Assembly (NCBI RefSeq): GCF_036924595.1
Contig: NZ_JAZHRV010000001.1
Coordinates: 8,038,605 to 8,102,604, forward strand
Source of the DNA: Bradyrhizobium algeriense
GTDB lineage: Bacteria; Pseudomonadota; Alphaproteobacteria; Rhizobiales; Xanthobacteraceae
Direction of reading: 5' to 3'
DNA length: 64,000 nucleotides
Shown here piece by piece: positions 1 through 9,762 of this stretch (the first letter of the stretch is position 1; each line of letters starts with the position of its first letter). The position numbers and the translations under genes are program-made. Below the pieces are notes generated by a model. The model was not told the DNA's origin. It searched no databases and saw nothing but the letters and a program-made list of their open reading frames with translations.

Positions 1-2
1 CC

Positions 3-917
3 GCTGAGGCTGCAGCCTCCGCTATGCGCCAACCGGACGCCAAATTCATTGCCGGCGGCACCAATCTGCTCGACCTGATGAAACTCGAGATCGAGACGCC
101 GGCGCATCTGATCGACGTCAACGGCCTTGCGCTCGACAAGATCGAGCCGACATCCGATGGCGGATTGCGGATCGGCGCGCTGGTGCGCAACACCGATCTC
201 GCTGCTGATAGCCGCGTGCGGCGCGACTATGCCGTGCTGTCGCGCGCGCTGCTCGCGGGCGCCTCCGGCCAGTTGCGCAACAGGGCGACGACCGCGGGCA
301 ATCTGCTGCAGCGGACGCGCTGTCCTTATTTCTATGACACCAACCAGCCCTGCAACAAGCGCCGGCCCGGCAGCGGCTGCGCGGCGATCGGCGGGTTCAG
401 CCGCCAGCATGCCGTGGTGGGCGCCAGCGAAGCCTGCATCGCCACCCATCCGAGCGACATGGCGGTGGCCATGCGCGCGCTCGATGCGACGATCGAAACC
501 GTGCGGCCGGACGGCGCGACGCGAACGATCCCGATCGCCGAATTCCACCGCCTGCCCGGCGACACGCCGCATATCGAAACCACACTGCAGCCGGGCGAAC
601 TGATTACCACCGTGACGCTGCCAAAACCCGTCGGCGGCAGGCAGGTCTATCGCAAGGTGCGCGATCGCGCCTCTTACGCCTTCGCGCTGGTCTCGGTCGC
701 CGCGATCGTGCAGCGCGACGGCACCGGGCGCATTGCGCTTGGCGGCGTCGCGCACAAGCCGTGGCGCATCGAGGCGGCGGAGGCCCAGATGCCGCGCGGC
801 GCCAGGGCCGTCGCCGCGCAATTGTTCGCCGATGCGAAGCCGACGCGCGAGAACGCATTCAAGCTGTCGCTGGCCGAGCGCACGCTCGGCGCGGTGCTTA
901 CCGAAGCGAAGGGCTGA
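3..917 (+). CDS. paoB: PaoB-like FAD-binding subunit of a xanthine dehydrogenase-family aldehyde oxidoreductase (5' partial)
   Basis: This is the flavin subunit of a molybdenum hydroxylase, which passes electrons between the molybdopterin subunit and FAD. The reading frame stays open to the left edge; the residues before the first ATG (position 24) fit the family N-terminus, so the true start lies outside the window and 304 codons are visible. The FAD-binding motif [13 protein letters not shown] is near the start. A cysteine cluster ([18 protein letters not shown]) matches the insertion that carries an extra [4Fe-4S] centre in E. coli PaoB. The gene ends 4 bases before the molybdopterin subunit, so they form one operon; the 2Fe-2S subunit (PaoA) should lie just upstream. 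The substrate cannot be read from the sequence; aromatic aldehydes are likely by analogy with PaoABC. Confidence 0.88.
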   Translation, partial: AEAAASAMRQPDAKFIAGGTNLLDLMKLEIETPAHLIDVNGLALDKIEPTSDGGLRIGALVRNTDLAADSRVRRDYAVLSRALLAGASGQLRNRATTAGNLLQRTRCPYFYDTNQPCNKRRPGSGCAAIGGFSRQHAVVGASEACIATHPSDMAVAMRALDATIETVRPDGATRTIPIAEFHRLPGDTPHIETTLQPGELITTVTLPKPVGGRQVYRKVRDRASYAFALVSVAAIVQRDGTGRIALGGVAHKPWRIEAAEAQMPRGARAVAAQLFADAKPTRENAFKLSLAERTLGAVLTEAKG

Positions 918-921
918 CCTC

Positions 922-3126
922 ATGAAATTCGATACCCCCGCGACGACCAATCCGATCGACCAGATGAAGGTTGTCGGCCAAGCCTTCAGCCGCATCGATG
1001 GTCCGCTCAAGACCACCGGCACGGCGCCCTATGCCTACGAGCGCCACGACGTCGTTTCGAACCCTGCCTATGGCTACGTGGTCGGTTCGGCGATCGCGAA
1101 AGGACGGATCGCCGGCATCGACCTCGGCAAGGCCAAGGCCGCGCCCGGCGTGCTCGCGATCGTCACGGCCGACAATGCCGGCAAGCTCGACAAGGGCAGG
1201 CTCAACACCGCAAAACTGCTCGGCGGCCCCGAGATCCAGCACTATCACCAGGCCATCGCCGTGGTCGTGGCGGAGACCTTTGAGCAGGCACGCGCCGCGG
1301 CGCAGCTCATCCGCGTCGATTACGTCAGGGAGCAGGGCGCGTTCGATCTCGCTTCGTTGCTGGACAAGGCGAAGCCAAATCCTATCACGAACGGTCCCGG
1401 CGATACGGCGGTCGGCGACTTCGCCGCTGCGTTTGCGGCTGCGCCGGTCCGGCTCGATGCGCGCTACTCAACGCCCGATGAAGCGCACGCGATGATGGAG
1501 CCGCACGCGACGATCGCCGCATGGGAGGGCGACAAGCTCACGCTATGGACCTCCAACCAGATGATCGCCTGGAACAAGGCCGAGATGGCCAAGATCCTGG
1601 GCATGCAGGCGGAGAAGGTTCGCCTCGACTCGCCATTCATCGGCGGCGGTTTTGGCGGCAAGCTGTTCCCGCGCGCCGATGCGCTGCTGGCCGCGCTGGG
1701 CGCGCGTGCCGCCAAGCGGCCGGTGAAGGTGGCGCTGCAGCGTCCCCTGATGTTCAACAACACCACGCATCGGCCCGCAACAATCCAGCGCATCCGCATC
1801 GGCGCGACGCGGGACGGCAAGATCACGGCGATCGGTCATGAAAGCTGGTCGGGCGACCTGCCGGGCGGCAAGGCGGATGGCGCGGTCAGCCAGACGCGGC
1901 TGCTCTATGCCGGCGCACACCGCATGACCGCCACGCGGCTCGCGACACTCGATCTGGCCGAAGGCAATGCCATGCGCGCGCCGGGCGAGGCGACGGGCAT
2001 GATGGCGCTGGAAATCGCCGTCGACGAAATGGCCGAGAAGCTCGGCATGGATCCGATCGAGTTTCGGATCGTCAACGATACCCAGGTCGATCCGGAAAAG
2101 CCGGAGCGGCCGTTCTCGCAGCGTCAGCTCGTCGAGTGCCTGCGTACCGGCGCCGAGCGCTTCGGCTGGAGCAAGCGTAACCCGCAGCCGGGCAGGATCC
2201 GCGATGGACGCTGGCTGGTCGGCATCGGCGCCGCCGCGGCGTTTCGCAACAATCTGCTGACGAAATCAGCGGCGCGTGTCCGGCTCGACAACAAAGGTGT
2301 CGTCACCGTCGAGACCGACATGACCGACATCGGCACCGGCAGCTACACCATCATCGCGCAGACCGCGGCCGAGATGATGGGCGTGCCGCTCGAGAAGGTG
2401 AAGGTACGCCTCGGCGACTCGGTCTTCCCGGTGTCGGCCGGCTCCGGCGGGCAATGGGGCGGCAACAACTCCACCGCCGGCGTCTATGCCGCCTGTGTCA
2501 AGCTGCGCGAGGCGGTCGCGCAGAAACTCGGCTTCAACTCCGCCGAGGCGGAATTCGCCGATGGCGAGGTGCGCGCGGGCAATCGCAGCGTGCCGCTGGC
2601 GCAGGCCGCGGCCGATGGCGGCATCACGGCCGAAGACGAAATCGAGTACGGCGATATCGCCAAGAAGTACCAGCAATCGACTTTCGGCGCGCATTTCGTT
2701 GAAGTCGGCGTCGATGCCGCGACCGCCGAGATCCGCGTGCGGCGGATGCTCGCGGTGTGCGCCGCCGGACGCATCCTCAATCCGAAGACGGCCCGCAGCC
2801 AGGTGATCGGGGCGATGACCATGGGCGTCGGCGCAGCACTGATGGAAGAACTCGTGGTCGACAAGCGTGCCGGCTTCTTCGTCAACCACGATCTCGCGGG
2901 CTACGAAGTGCCTGTTCATGCCGACATCCCGCATCAGGACATGTTCTTCCTCGACGAGACCGATCCGATGTCGTCGCCGATGAAGGCCAAGGGCGTCGCG
3001 GAGCTCGGCATCTGCGGCGTGGCGGCAGCCGTTGCCAACGCGGTTTACAACGCGACGGGCGTGCGCGTCCGCGATTATCCGATCACGCTCGACAAGCTCC
3101 TGGAACAAATGCCGGACGTGGGTTGA
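922..3126 (+). CDS. paoC: PaoC-like molybdopterin-binding catalytic subunit of an aldehyde oxidoreductase
   Basis: This 734-residue protein has the length of E. coli PaoC (about 730) and is the large Mo-cofactor subunit where the aldehyde is hydroxylated. The family signature IGGGFGGK is around residue 240, and the late motif [10 protein letters not shown] supplies the glutamate that acts as base in xanthine dehydrogenase-family enzymes. The open frame extends back to 733, but that part overlaps the FAD subunit. The ATG at 922, four bases after its stop, gives the family N-terminus ([23 protein letters not shown]). It is followed at 66 bases by a cupin gene on the same strand. Confidence 0.9.
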   Translation: MKFDTPATTNPIDQMKVVGQAFSRIDGPLKTTGTAPYAYERHDVVSNPAYGYVVGSAIAKGRIAGIDLGKAKAAPGVLAIVTADNAGKLDKGRLNTAKLLGGPEIQHYHQAIAVVVAETFEQARAAAQLIRVDYVREQGAFDLASLLDKAKPNPITNGPGDTAVGDFAAAFAAAPVRLDARYSTPDEAHAMMEPHATIAAWEGDKLTLWTSNQMIAWNKAEMAKILGMQAEKVRLDSPFIGGGFGGKLFPRADALLAALGARAAKRPVKVALQRPLMFNNTTHRPATIQRIRIGATRDGKITAIGHESWSGDLPGGKADGAVSQTRLLYAGAHRMTATRLATLDLAEGNAMRAPGEATGMMALEIAVDEMAEKLGMDPIEFRIVNDTQVDPEKPERPFSQRQLVECLRTGAERFGWSKRNPQPGRIRDGRWLVGIGAAAAFRNNLLTKSAARVRLDNKGVVTVETDMTDIGTGSYTIIAQTAAEMMGVPLEKVKVRLGDSVFPVSAGSGGQWGGNNSTAGVYAACVKLREAVAQKLGFNSAEAEFADGEVRAGNRSVPLAQAAADGGITAEDEIEYGDIAKKYQQSTFGAHFVEVGVDAATAEIRVRRMLAVCAAGRILNPKTARSQVIGAMTMGVGAALMEELVVDKRAGFFVNHDLAGYEVPVHADIPHQDMFFLDETDPMSSPMKAKGVAELGICGVAAAVANAVYNATGVRVRDYPITLDKLLEQMPDVG

Positions 3127-3191
3127 GCGCTGAAACGCGCGCGGCCGCGCGTATCCCGAAGCTCGACGCAAGCGCCTCTAGAGAAAGCATC

Positions 3192-3683
3192 ATGATCACG
3201 CGACGACGCCTGCTCGCCACCTCCGGTCTCGCGGTGCTGGCGGCAGGCACCACGCCGGCTGTCCCGGCGCAGGCAAGGAATGGAACGATGGAAATCAAGC
3301 GAAGCGGTTCACGGCCGTCAGGCAAAGGGCCCGCGGAATACTTCACGGGCAGCGTGCGTGTCGATCCACTCATGCAAGCGCCCGATCCGGCGCGCGTCGC
3401 CGGCGCCAGCGTCACCTTCGAGCCCGGCGCGCGGACGGCATGGCATACCCATCCCCTGGGCCAGACCCTGATCGTCACATCCGGCCGCGGCTGGGTGCAG
3501 GTCTGGGGCGGGCGCGTCGAGGAAATTCACCCGGGCGACGTCATCTGGTTTCCGCCCGGCGAAAAGCACTGGCATGGCGCGACGCCGACGACGGCCATAA
3601 CACATATCGCCATTCAGGAGCGGCTCGACGGCAAGGCCGTCGACTGGATGGAAAAGGTCCGCGACGAGCAATACCGGGCTTGA
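3192..3683 (+). CDS. Exported single-domain cupin protein
   Basis: This 163-residue protein has an N-terminal export signal ([19 protein letters not shown], with a Tat-like RRRLL) and cleavage probably after the PAQA region. The rest is one cupin barrel. Cupin motif 1 reads [14 protein letters not shown], with two histidines and glutamine in place of the usual glutamate. Motif 2 is [16 protein letters not shown]. This pattern resembles the small metal-binding cupins annotated as (R)-mandelonitrile lyase-like or quercetinase-like, but the activity cannot be fixed. The longer frame from 2757 overlaps paoC and is spurious before 3192. Its place behind paoBC suggests a shared transcript and perhaps a role with the same periplasmic substrates, which is inference. 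Confidence 0.82.
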   Translation: MITRRRLLATSGLAVLAAGTTPAVPAQARNGTMEIKRSGSRPSGKGPAEYFTGSVRVDPLMQAPDPARVAGASVTFEPGARTAWHTHPLGQTLIVTSGRGWVQVWGGRVEEIHPGDVIWFPPGEKHWHGATPTTAITHIAIQERLDGKAVDWMEKVRDEQYRA

Positions 3684-3905
3684 TGGAGCGCGGTTGTCTT
3701 GAGGGTTTGATCGGTGCGGCTTGTTGGGATGTCCGCTATGCCACGTCGCGATCAAATTTCGCATCGCACCGAAATGACGCGATGTGCCAATTCCGCACTC
3801 ATGCACCGCAGCCAAAAGTAGAGCTATTCGATTACGCCGTCAGCGCGGGCAAGCAACGCCGGCGGCACGTTGATGTGCAATGCTCCACCGGGCGACGATC
3901 TGTCC

Positions 3906-4553
3906 TCAATACAGCCGTTCCTTGTTGCCTTTCTCGATGATGACCTGCATCTGCTCGACGCTTTCTTGCGTCTTGGCGTGAGCGACCAGCGTTTCCGCGA
4001 AAGTGGGTACGGCTGACGATTCGCCCCACGTATGAGGCTGCCAGAGACCGGATCGGATCATGCACTTCGGACAGTGTGCGTAGACTTTTTCAACAGCTAC
4101 CACCAGGACGTGATTAGGAGCCTTGCCATTAACCGACATCGTATGTCGGAGAGCATCATCTCTTACGATGATTGCCTTCCCGCTAAGCCGAAGCGTGTGG
4201 GTTACACCCGGGATGAGGAAGATCATTCCGACATTCGGATTGCGCAGCACGTTGCGAAAGGTCTCAATGCGGCGATTGCCAAGCCGGTCCGGAACTGCAA
4301 GGGTTTGCTCGTCCAGGACCTTCACGAAACCAGCAGAATCCCCCTTCGGCGAGATGTCCAACAGACCGGCCTCACCTGCCGAGGCAATGAAGGCGAACGG
4401 CGCGTGCTCGATGAATGTGCGTGCAATGGGGTCGATGGACGTGACGACCTTCGCTACCGAGTGGCGGGGAGGGTCCCCAACGACTGCTCGGATCTCCGCC
4501 TCGCTTGAGACAACGTCGCGAAAACGTTCTCGTAACTTACTGATCGCAGCCAT
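3906..4553 (-). CDS. Pyridoxamine 5'-phosphate oxidase-fold FMN protein (DR_2398/MSMEG_1061-like)
   Basis: This 215-residue protein matches the PPOX-class flavoprotein subgroup typified by DR_2398. The marks are an N-terminal helical lead, a HAPFAFIASAGEAGLLDISPKGD strand-turn of the split barrel, the FMN-contacting RLGNRRIETFRNVLRNPNVG segment, and a C-terminal segment with a CPKCMIRSGLW motif. Members bind FMN or F420 and their substrates are largely unknown. It stands alone, convergent with the cupin gene on its 3' side and divergent from the LolC/E-like gene, so the neighbours give no function. Confidence 0.8.
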   Translation of the reverse strand: MAAISKLRERFRDVVSSEAEIRAVVGDPPRHSVAKVVTSIDPIARTFIEHAPFAFIASAGEAGLLDISPKGDSAGFVKVLDEQTLAVPDRLGNRRIETFRNVLRNPNVGMIFLIPGVTHTLRLSGKAIIVRDDALRHTMSVNGKAPNHVLVVAVEKVYAHCPKCMIRSGLWQPHTWGESSAVPTFAETLVAHAKTQESVEQMQVIIEKGNKERLY

Positions 4554-4832
4554 ACCGGAATCTCCGAGTTACTCGGTGTGTCACAACCTATCTCGGGAAA
4601 GCGAAAGCGTCTATGTTTAGAGAAGCATCTCGGTCGACCGTAAGCGGACGTCGCCATCGACGTCGTGCTTCATGCCGGCCGTAGCGCGGTCGATCATTCT
4701 CGTCACCGGCTTCATTTCCACGCCCGCATGCTCGTGCCGCCCGATCAGGCATGACGGGAATATGGCAGTGGATGAAGATTGTTCATCGAAGCGAGCGCTC
4801 GAATCGTACCAAAAACGCGCTAGAGTGGGGCC

Positions 4833-6104
4833 ATGGAAAAATCCCCGCGCCCCCTGCCGTTCGCGGCGTTCGAATGGCTGGTGTCCGGGCGCTACTTGCG
4901 GGCGCGTCGCAAGGAAGGCTTCATTTCCGTTATTGCCGGTTTCTCGTTCCTCGGCATCATGCTCGGCGTTGCGACGCTGATTATCGTGATGGCCGTCATG
5001 AACGGCTTTCGCAAGGAACTGATCGACAAGATCGTCGGCATGAACGGTCATCTCGTGGTGCAGCCAATCGAACAGCCGCTGACGGATTGGCAGGACGTCA
5101 CTGAGCGCATCAGCCAGGTTCCAGGCATTCGGCTTGCCGCTCCGGTGGTGGACGGTCCGGCGCTGGCGTCCTCGGCGCACAATGCCTCTGGCGTACTCGT
5201 TCGCGGTATTCGCCCTGATGATCTCAACAAGCTCGCCTCGATCGCCGGCAACATCCAGCAGGGCTCGCTGGACGCATTTGAGCAGGGACAAGGGGTCGCC
5301 ATCGGAAGCAGGCTTGCCGATCAATTGTCGCTGCGCGCCGGCGACAACATCACCCTGGTAGCACCCGGCGGAGCCGTGACGTCGAAGGCCATTGCGCCTC
5401 GTATCAAGCCTTACAAGGTCGCGGCGGTGTTCAGCATCGACATGTCGGAATATGATTCCGTGATGGTCTTTCTGCCGCTTGCCGAGGCGCAGGCCTATTT
5501 CAATCGCGCCGATGACGTCAGCGCGATCGAAATTTTCATCGAAGCCAGCCCCGACAAGGTCGACGGCTTCCGACGGCCGGTGGCCGACGCCGCCGGGCGG
5601 CCGGTGTTTCTTGTCGACTGGCGACGGCGTACCTCGGCCTTTTTCGCGGCACTTCAGGTCGAGCGCAACGTCATGTTTCTGATCCTGACCTTGATCGTGC
5701 TGGTCGCCGCGCTGAACATCGTTTCGGGCCTGATCATGCTCGTAAAGGACAAGGGCAGCGATATCGCCATTCTGCGCACCGTGGGCGCCTCGCGAGGATC
5801 GATCATGCGGGTGTTCCTGATCGCGGGCGCCGCCATCGGCGTTGCCGGCACGCTGACCGGTTTTCTCGTCGGCATGCTGATTTGCCTGAATATCGAATCG
5901 ATCCGGCAATTCCTGTCCTGGCTCACCAATACCGAATTGTTTCCGCCAAAACTCTACTTTCTGTCGAAGCTGCCGGCGGAGATCGATGTTGGCGAGACCG
6001 CCGCCGTTGTGATCATGGCGCTGACGCTGTCATTCCTCGCGACACTCTATCCATCGTGGCGCGCGGCGCGGCTCGATCCGGTTGATGCGCTTCGATATGA
6101 GTAG
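4833..6104 (+). CDS. LolC/LolE-family lipoprotein-releasing ABC permease without an adjacent ATPase
   Basis: This 423-residue inner-membrane protein has the LolC/E layout. One N-terminal membrane segment (IAGFSFLGIMLGVATLIIVM) is followed by a periplasmic MacB-like domain of about 200 residues and three C-terminal segments of the FtsX fold (from about 275, 325 and 385). It ends in the typical SWRAARLDPVDALRYE. LolCDE extracts lipoproteins from the inner membrane and passes them to LolA. Rhizobiales normally encode lolC and lolD side by side. Here the next gene is thrC and no LolD is seen within 4.8 kb on either side, so this is likely a paralog or a permease that borrows an ATPase encoded elsewhere. 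Confidence 0.85.
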   Translation: MEKSPRPLPFAAFEWLVSGRYLRARRKEGFISVIAGFSFLGIMLGVATLIIVMAVMNGFRKELIDKIVGMNGHLVVQPIEQPLTDWQDVTERISQVPGIRLAAPVVDGPALASSAHNASGVLVRGIRPDDLNKLASIAGNIQQGSLDAFEQGQGVAIGSRLADQLSLRAGDNITLVAPGGAVTSKAIAPRIKPYKVAAVFSIDMSEYDSVMVFLPLAEAQAYFNRADDVSAIEIFIEASPDKVDGFRRPVADAAGRPVFLVDWRRRTSAFFAALQVERNVMFLILTLIVLVAALNIVSGLIMLVKDKGSDIAILRTVGASRGSIMRVFLIAGAAIGVAGTLTGFLVGMLICLNIESIRQFLSWLTNTELFPPKLYFLSKLPAEIDVGETAAVVIMALTLSFLATLYPSWRAARLDPVDALRYE

Positions 6105-6285
6105 CCGGACGCGCGCGGGCACTGCCATGCCCTGGAACGACTCGCCACCCGCTCTTTTTTCACCCCAATGCCATTTCCCCTTCGCCCCAAAACGCTTTAT
6201 GGTGCCCATCGCTTCGCATTTAGCGAAATGAATTCATGATCAATATCAAAGGCTTGGCATAGGGCTTGCGCCTTTGGAGGGTGGT

Positions 6286-7704
6286 TTGACGCGCTATATT
6301 TCGACACGGGGGGAGGCCCCCGTCCTGGGTTTCTGCGATGTGATGCTGACCGGGCTCGCCCGCGACGGCGGCCTCTATGTGCCCGAGGTCTGGCCGCAGC
6401 TCTCGCACGAGACCATCGCAGGATTTTTCGGCCGGCCTTACTGGGAAGTCGCGGTCGACGTGATCCGGCCGTTTGTCGCGGGTGAAATCTCCGACGCCGA
6501 CCTTGGGCGCATGGCGAATGAAGCCTACGCCACGTTCCGCCATCCGGCCGTCGTGCCGCTGAACCAGGTCGGGCCCAATCAATTCGTGCTGGAGCTGTTC
6601 CACGGCCCGACGTTGGCGTTCAAGGACGTCGCGATGCAGTTGATCTCGCGGCTGATGGATCACGTGCTGGCCAAGCGCAACCAGCGCACCACCATCGTGG
6701 TCGCGACTTCAGGCGATACCGGCGGCGCCGCCGTCGATGCGTTTGCGGGTCTCGACAATGTCGATCTGGTCGTGCTGTTCCCGAACGGGCGCATCTCCGA
6801 TGTGCAGCGGCGGATGATGACGACGACGGGCGCGTCCAACGTGCATGCGCTCGCCATCGAAGGCACTTTTGACGATTGCCAGGCGATCCTGAAGGCGATG
6901 TTCAACCATCACGGCTTTCGCGACGCGGTCTCGCTGTCCGGCGTCAACTCGATCAACTGGGCGCGGATCGTGGCCCAGGTCGTGTATTATTTCACTTCCG
7001 CTGTCGCCCTCGGCGCGCCCGCACGCACAGTGGATTTCACCGTGCCGACCGGCAATTTCGGCGACATCTTTGCAGGCTATGTCGCCAAGAAGATGGGCCT
7101 GCCGGTCCGCTGGCTGCGCATCGCCTCCAACGTCAACGACATCCTGCCGCGCACGCTCAAGACCGGCATCTATGAGGTGCGCGAGGTTCACGCCTCGGCT
7201 TCGCCCTCGATGGACATCCAGATCTCCTCGAATTTCGAGCGGCTGCTGTTCGAGGCGAGCCGCCGCGACGCCGACAGCGTTCGCCGGCTGATGGGCTCGT
7301 TGAAACAGTCCGGACGTTTCGTGCTGCCGGATGCCATGCTGGCCGCGATCCGCGAGGAGTTCGATGCCGGCCGCGCCGACGAGACCGAGACGGCGGCCGC
7401 GATCCGCGCCGCCTGGCGCGAGGCCGGCGACCTCGTCGATCCCCATACCGCGGTGGCGCTGGCGGTGGCCGACCGCGACACCTCGGATTCAGGGATACCC
7501 AACATCGTGCTGTCGACCGCGCATCCGGCCAAGTTTCCCGATGCGGTGGAAGCCGCCTGCGGCGTGCGGCCGCAATTGCCGGCCTGGCTCGACGGTCTCA
7601 TGACCAAATCCGAGCACATCACGGTGATGAAAAACGATTCAGCTGAAGTGGAGCGATTCGTGCGCTCGGTGAGCCGTGCCGCGAAGCAGGGAGTTGCCGG
7701 ATGA
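6286..7704 (+). CDS. thrC: Threonine synthase
   Basis: It converts O-phosphohomoserine to threonine with pyridoxal phosphate. The 472 residues show the family N-terminus MTRYISTRG, the PLP-lysine segment HGPTLAFKDVAMQ and the phosphate-binding loop ATSGDTGGAAVDAF. There is no ATG. A TTG at 6274 is possible, but the TTG at 6286 follows a GGAGG ribosome site (6276-6280) by five bases and gives the expected N-terminus, so I chose it. The last bases overlap the start of the M16 peptidase gene (ATGA), which indicates translational coupling. Confidence 0.95.
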   Translation: MTRYISTRGEAPVLGFCDVMLTGLARDGGLYVPEVWPQLSHETIAGFFGRPYWEVAVDVIRPFVAGEISDADLGRMANEAYATFRHPAVVPLNQVGPNQFVLELFHGPTLAFKDVAMQLISRLMDHVLAKRNQRTTIVVATSGDTGGAAVDAFAGLDNVDLVVLFPNGRISDVQRRMMTTTGASNVHALAIEGTFDDCQAILKAMFNHHGFRDAVSLSGVNSINWARIVAQVVYYFTSAVALGAPARTVDFTVPTGNFGDIFAGYVAKKMGLPVRWLRIASNVNDILPRTLKTGIYEVREVHASASPSMDIQISSNFERLLFEASRRDADSVRRLMGSLKQSGRFVLPDAMLAAIREEFDAGRADETETAAAIRAAWREAGDLVDPHTAVALAVADRDTSDSGIPNIVLSTAHPAKFPDAVEAACGVRPQLPAWLDGLMTKSEHITVMKNDSAEVERFVRSVSRAAKQGVAG

Positions 7705-8990
7705 GCGTTGACGTAACCAAGCTGCCGTCCGGCCTGACCGTCGTTACCGACACCATGCCGCATCTGGAAACAGCGGCGCTCGGCGTCTGGGCCGGCGTCG
7801 GCGGCCGTGACGAGAAGCCGAACGAGCACGGCATCTCGCACCTTCTGGAACACATGGCCTTCAAGGGCACGACCAGGCGCTCGTCGCGGGAGATCGTGGA
7901 AGAAATCGAGGCGGTCGGCGGCGATCTCAACGCCGGCACTTCGACCGAAACCACTGCCTATTATGCGCGGGTGATGAAGGCCGACGTGCCGCTCGCGCTC
8001 GACGTGCTCTCCGACATCCTCGCCAATCCATCCTTCGTGCCCGATGAACTCGAGCGCGAGAAGAGCGTCATCGTGCAGGAAATCGGCGCGGCGCAGGATA
8101 CCCCTGACGACGTCGTGTTCGAGCACCTCAACGAACTCTGCTTTCCGGACCAGCCGATGGGCCGTTCGCTGCTGGGCACCGCCAAGACCCTGAAGAAATT
8201 CGATCGCGACATGCTGCGCGGCTATCTCTCGACGCACTACCGCGGCCCCGACATGGTGGTGGCGGCCGCGGGCGCGGTCGACCACAAGCGCGTGGTGGAG
8301 GAAGTGGCGCAAAAATTTGCCAGCTTCGACGCCACGTCCGCGCCGAAGCCGGTGCCTGCGATGTTCGGCAAGGGCGGCTCGCGGGTGGTGCATCGCGACC
8401 TCGAACAGGCGCATCTGACGCTGGCGCTCGAGGGCGTGCCGCAGACGGATCTATCGCTGTTCTCGCTGCAGGTGTTCACCAATACGCTCGGCGGCGGAAT
8501 GTCGTCGCGGCTGTTCCAGGAAGTGCGCGAAAAGCGCGGCCTGTGCTACTCGATCTACACCTTCCACGCGCCCTATTCCGACACCGGCTTTTTCGGCCTC
8601 TATACCGGCACCGACCCCGGCGACGCGCCGGAAATGATGGAAGTGATCGTCGACGTCATCAATGATGCGGTGGAAACCCTGACCGAAGCCGAGATCGCCC
8701 GCGCCAAGGCGCAGATGAAGGCGGGGCTTCTGATGGCGCTGGAAAGCTGCTCCTCCCGGGCCGAACAGCTGGCGCGGCACGTGCTGGCCTATGGACGGCC
8801 GCAGACGGTGGAAGAACTGGTCGCCAGAATCGATGCGGTCAGCGTTGAATCGACCCGCAACGCTGCGCATGCGCTGCTGTCCCGCAGCCGGCCGGCGGTC
8901 GTGGCACTTGGCAGCGGCAGGGGGCTGGACACGGCGGTATCTTTTGCGGAAGGATTGACCAGGTCGAAGGCGAAGACGCTGCTGCATTAG
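7701..8990 (+). CDS. M16-family zinc metallopeptidase (mitochondrial processing peptidase-like)
   Basis: This 429-residue protein has the inverted zinc motif HLLEH (H47, E50, H51) and the downstream EEIEAVGGDLNAGTSTETT region that supplies the third ligand. This is the layout of the active half of pitrilysin/insulysin-type peptidases and of the mitochondrial processing peptidase beta subunit, to which alphaproteobacterial forms are close. It overlaps thrC by four bases, a linkage common in Rhizobiales. The physiological substrate is unknown. A palindromic intergenic repeat begins right at the stop codon. Confidence 0.93.
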   Translation: MSVDVTKLPSGLTVVTDTMPHLETAALGVWAGVGGRDEKPNEHGISHLLEHMAFKGTTRRSSREIVEEIEAVGGDLNAGTSTETTAYYARVMKADVPLALDVLSDILANPSFVPDELEREKSVIVQEIGAAQDTPDDVVFEHLNELCFPDQPMGRSLLGTAKTLKKFDRDMLRGYLSTHYRGPDMVVAAAGAVDHKRVVEEVAQKFASFDATSAPKPVPAMFGKGGSRVVHRDLEQAHLTLALEGVPQTDLSLFSLQVFTNTLGGGMSSRLFQEVREKRGLCYSIYTFHAPYSDTGFFGLYTGTDPGDAPEMMEVIVDVINDAVETLTEAEIARAKAQMKAGLLMALESCSSRAEQLARHVLAYGRPQTVEELVARIDAVSVESTRNAAHALLSRSRPAVVALGSGRGLDTAVSFAEGLTRSKAKTLLH

Positions 8991-9059
8991 AGCATGATCC
9001 CGGACCCGAGGGCCGCGTTAGCGCAAAGTGGGTTCCGGTTTTCCGCAAGGATCATGCTC
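8990..9059. repeat. Intergenic palindromic repeat (GAGCATGATCC type)
   Basis: Perfect 11-base inverted arms GAGCATGATCC (8990-9000) and GGATCATGCTC (9049-9059) enclose about 48 bases that include AAAGTGGGTTCCGGTTTTCCG. This matches in style the short palindromic elements scattered through Bradyrhizobium and Rhodopseudomonas genomes. It lies between the M16 peptidase and the acetyltransferase and may also fold as a hairpin in the transcript. Confidence 0.75.
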
Positions 9060-9088
9060 CGATAGTTAGAGGGCGGGGAGTAACGGGC

Positions 9089-9676
9089 ATGGCCCTGTTT
9101 CGTTTGCCAACCAGCGGACCGGCCGCGCTCGTGCCGCGCGGCCACGGCCTCCTGCTGCGCGCGCCGCAAATGGCGGATTTCCTGCAATGGGCGCAATTGC
9201 GCGAGCAAAGCCGCGCCTACCTCACGCCGTGGGAGCCGATCTGGCCGTCGGACGATCTGACCCGCGCCGGCTTTCGCCGAAGGCTGCGCCGCTACGCCGA
9301 AGATATCGCCGCCGACCGCTCCTATCCGTTCATCATCTTCCGCCAGTCTGACGGGGCCATGATCGGCGGTATCACGCTCGCCAATGTTCGCCGCGGCATC
9401 GTGCAGGCCGGCACCATCGGCTATTGGGTCGGCGAGCCCCATGCCGGTCGCGGCTACATGACCGCGGCGCTGCGGGTGCTGCTGCCGACGCTGTTCGGCG
9501 AGCTCAATCTGCACCGCATCGAGGCCGCCTGCATTCCCTCCAATACGCCCTCGATCCGGGTGCTGGAGAAATGCGGCTTCACCCGCGAGGGGCTGGCGCG
9601 GCGCTATCTCTGCATCAATGGCGTCTGGCAGGACCATCTGCTGTTCGGCCTGCTGCATGAGGATTTCCGCGGCTGA
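9089..9676 (+). CDS. GNAT N-acetyltransferase (RimJ/RimL-like)
   Basis: This 195-residue protein has the GNAT fold in the RimJ arrangement. It opens with RGHGLLLRAPQMADFLQWA, then shows the acetyl-CoA loop GYWVGEPHAGRGYMTAALRVLL, followed by HRIEAACIPSNTPSIRVLEKCGF and EGLARRYLCINGVWQDHLLF. Such proteins acetylate N-termini of ribosomal proteins or small amines. A GGGGAG ribosome site precedes the ATG. Upstream and same-strand are thrC and the M16 peptidase gene, but a palindromic repeat intervenes. Confidence 0.88.
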   Translation: MALFRLPTSGPAALVPRGHGLLLRAPQMADFLQWAQLREQSRAYLTPWEPIWPSDDLTRAGFRRRLRRYAEDIAADRSYPFIIFRQSDGAMIGGITLANVRRGIVQAGTIGYWVGEPHAGRGYMTAALRVLLPTLFGELNLHRIEAACIPSNTPSIRVLEKCGFTREGLARRYLCINGVWQDHLLFGLLHEDFRG

Positions 9677-9762
9677 ACCGTTGATTTCCAAGCCTTTTGG
9701 GTGCCTTGGGTTCGCCGCCATTGGGCTGCTATAACGCCGCCCGGGAACAATGACGTGAGACG

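Noticed and set aside
733..921. N-terminal extension of the paoC frame
   Set aside because: It overlaps the FAD subunit gene and encodes Arg/Ala-rich sequence; the ATG at 922 gives the family start.
4617..5909. 430-codon minus-strand open frame
   Set aside because: Antisense to the LolC/E-like permease, with low-complexity Arg/His/Asp composition. The last 40 codons (4617-4750) lie in a true gap but match nothing I know.
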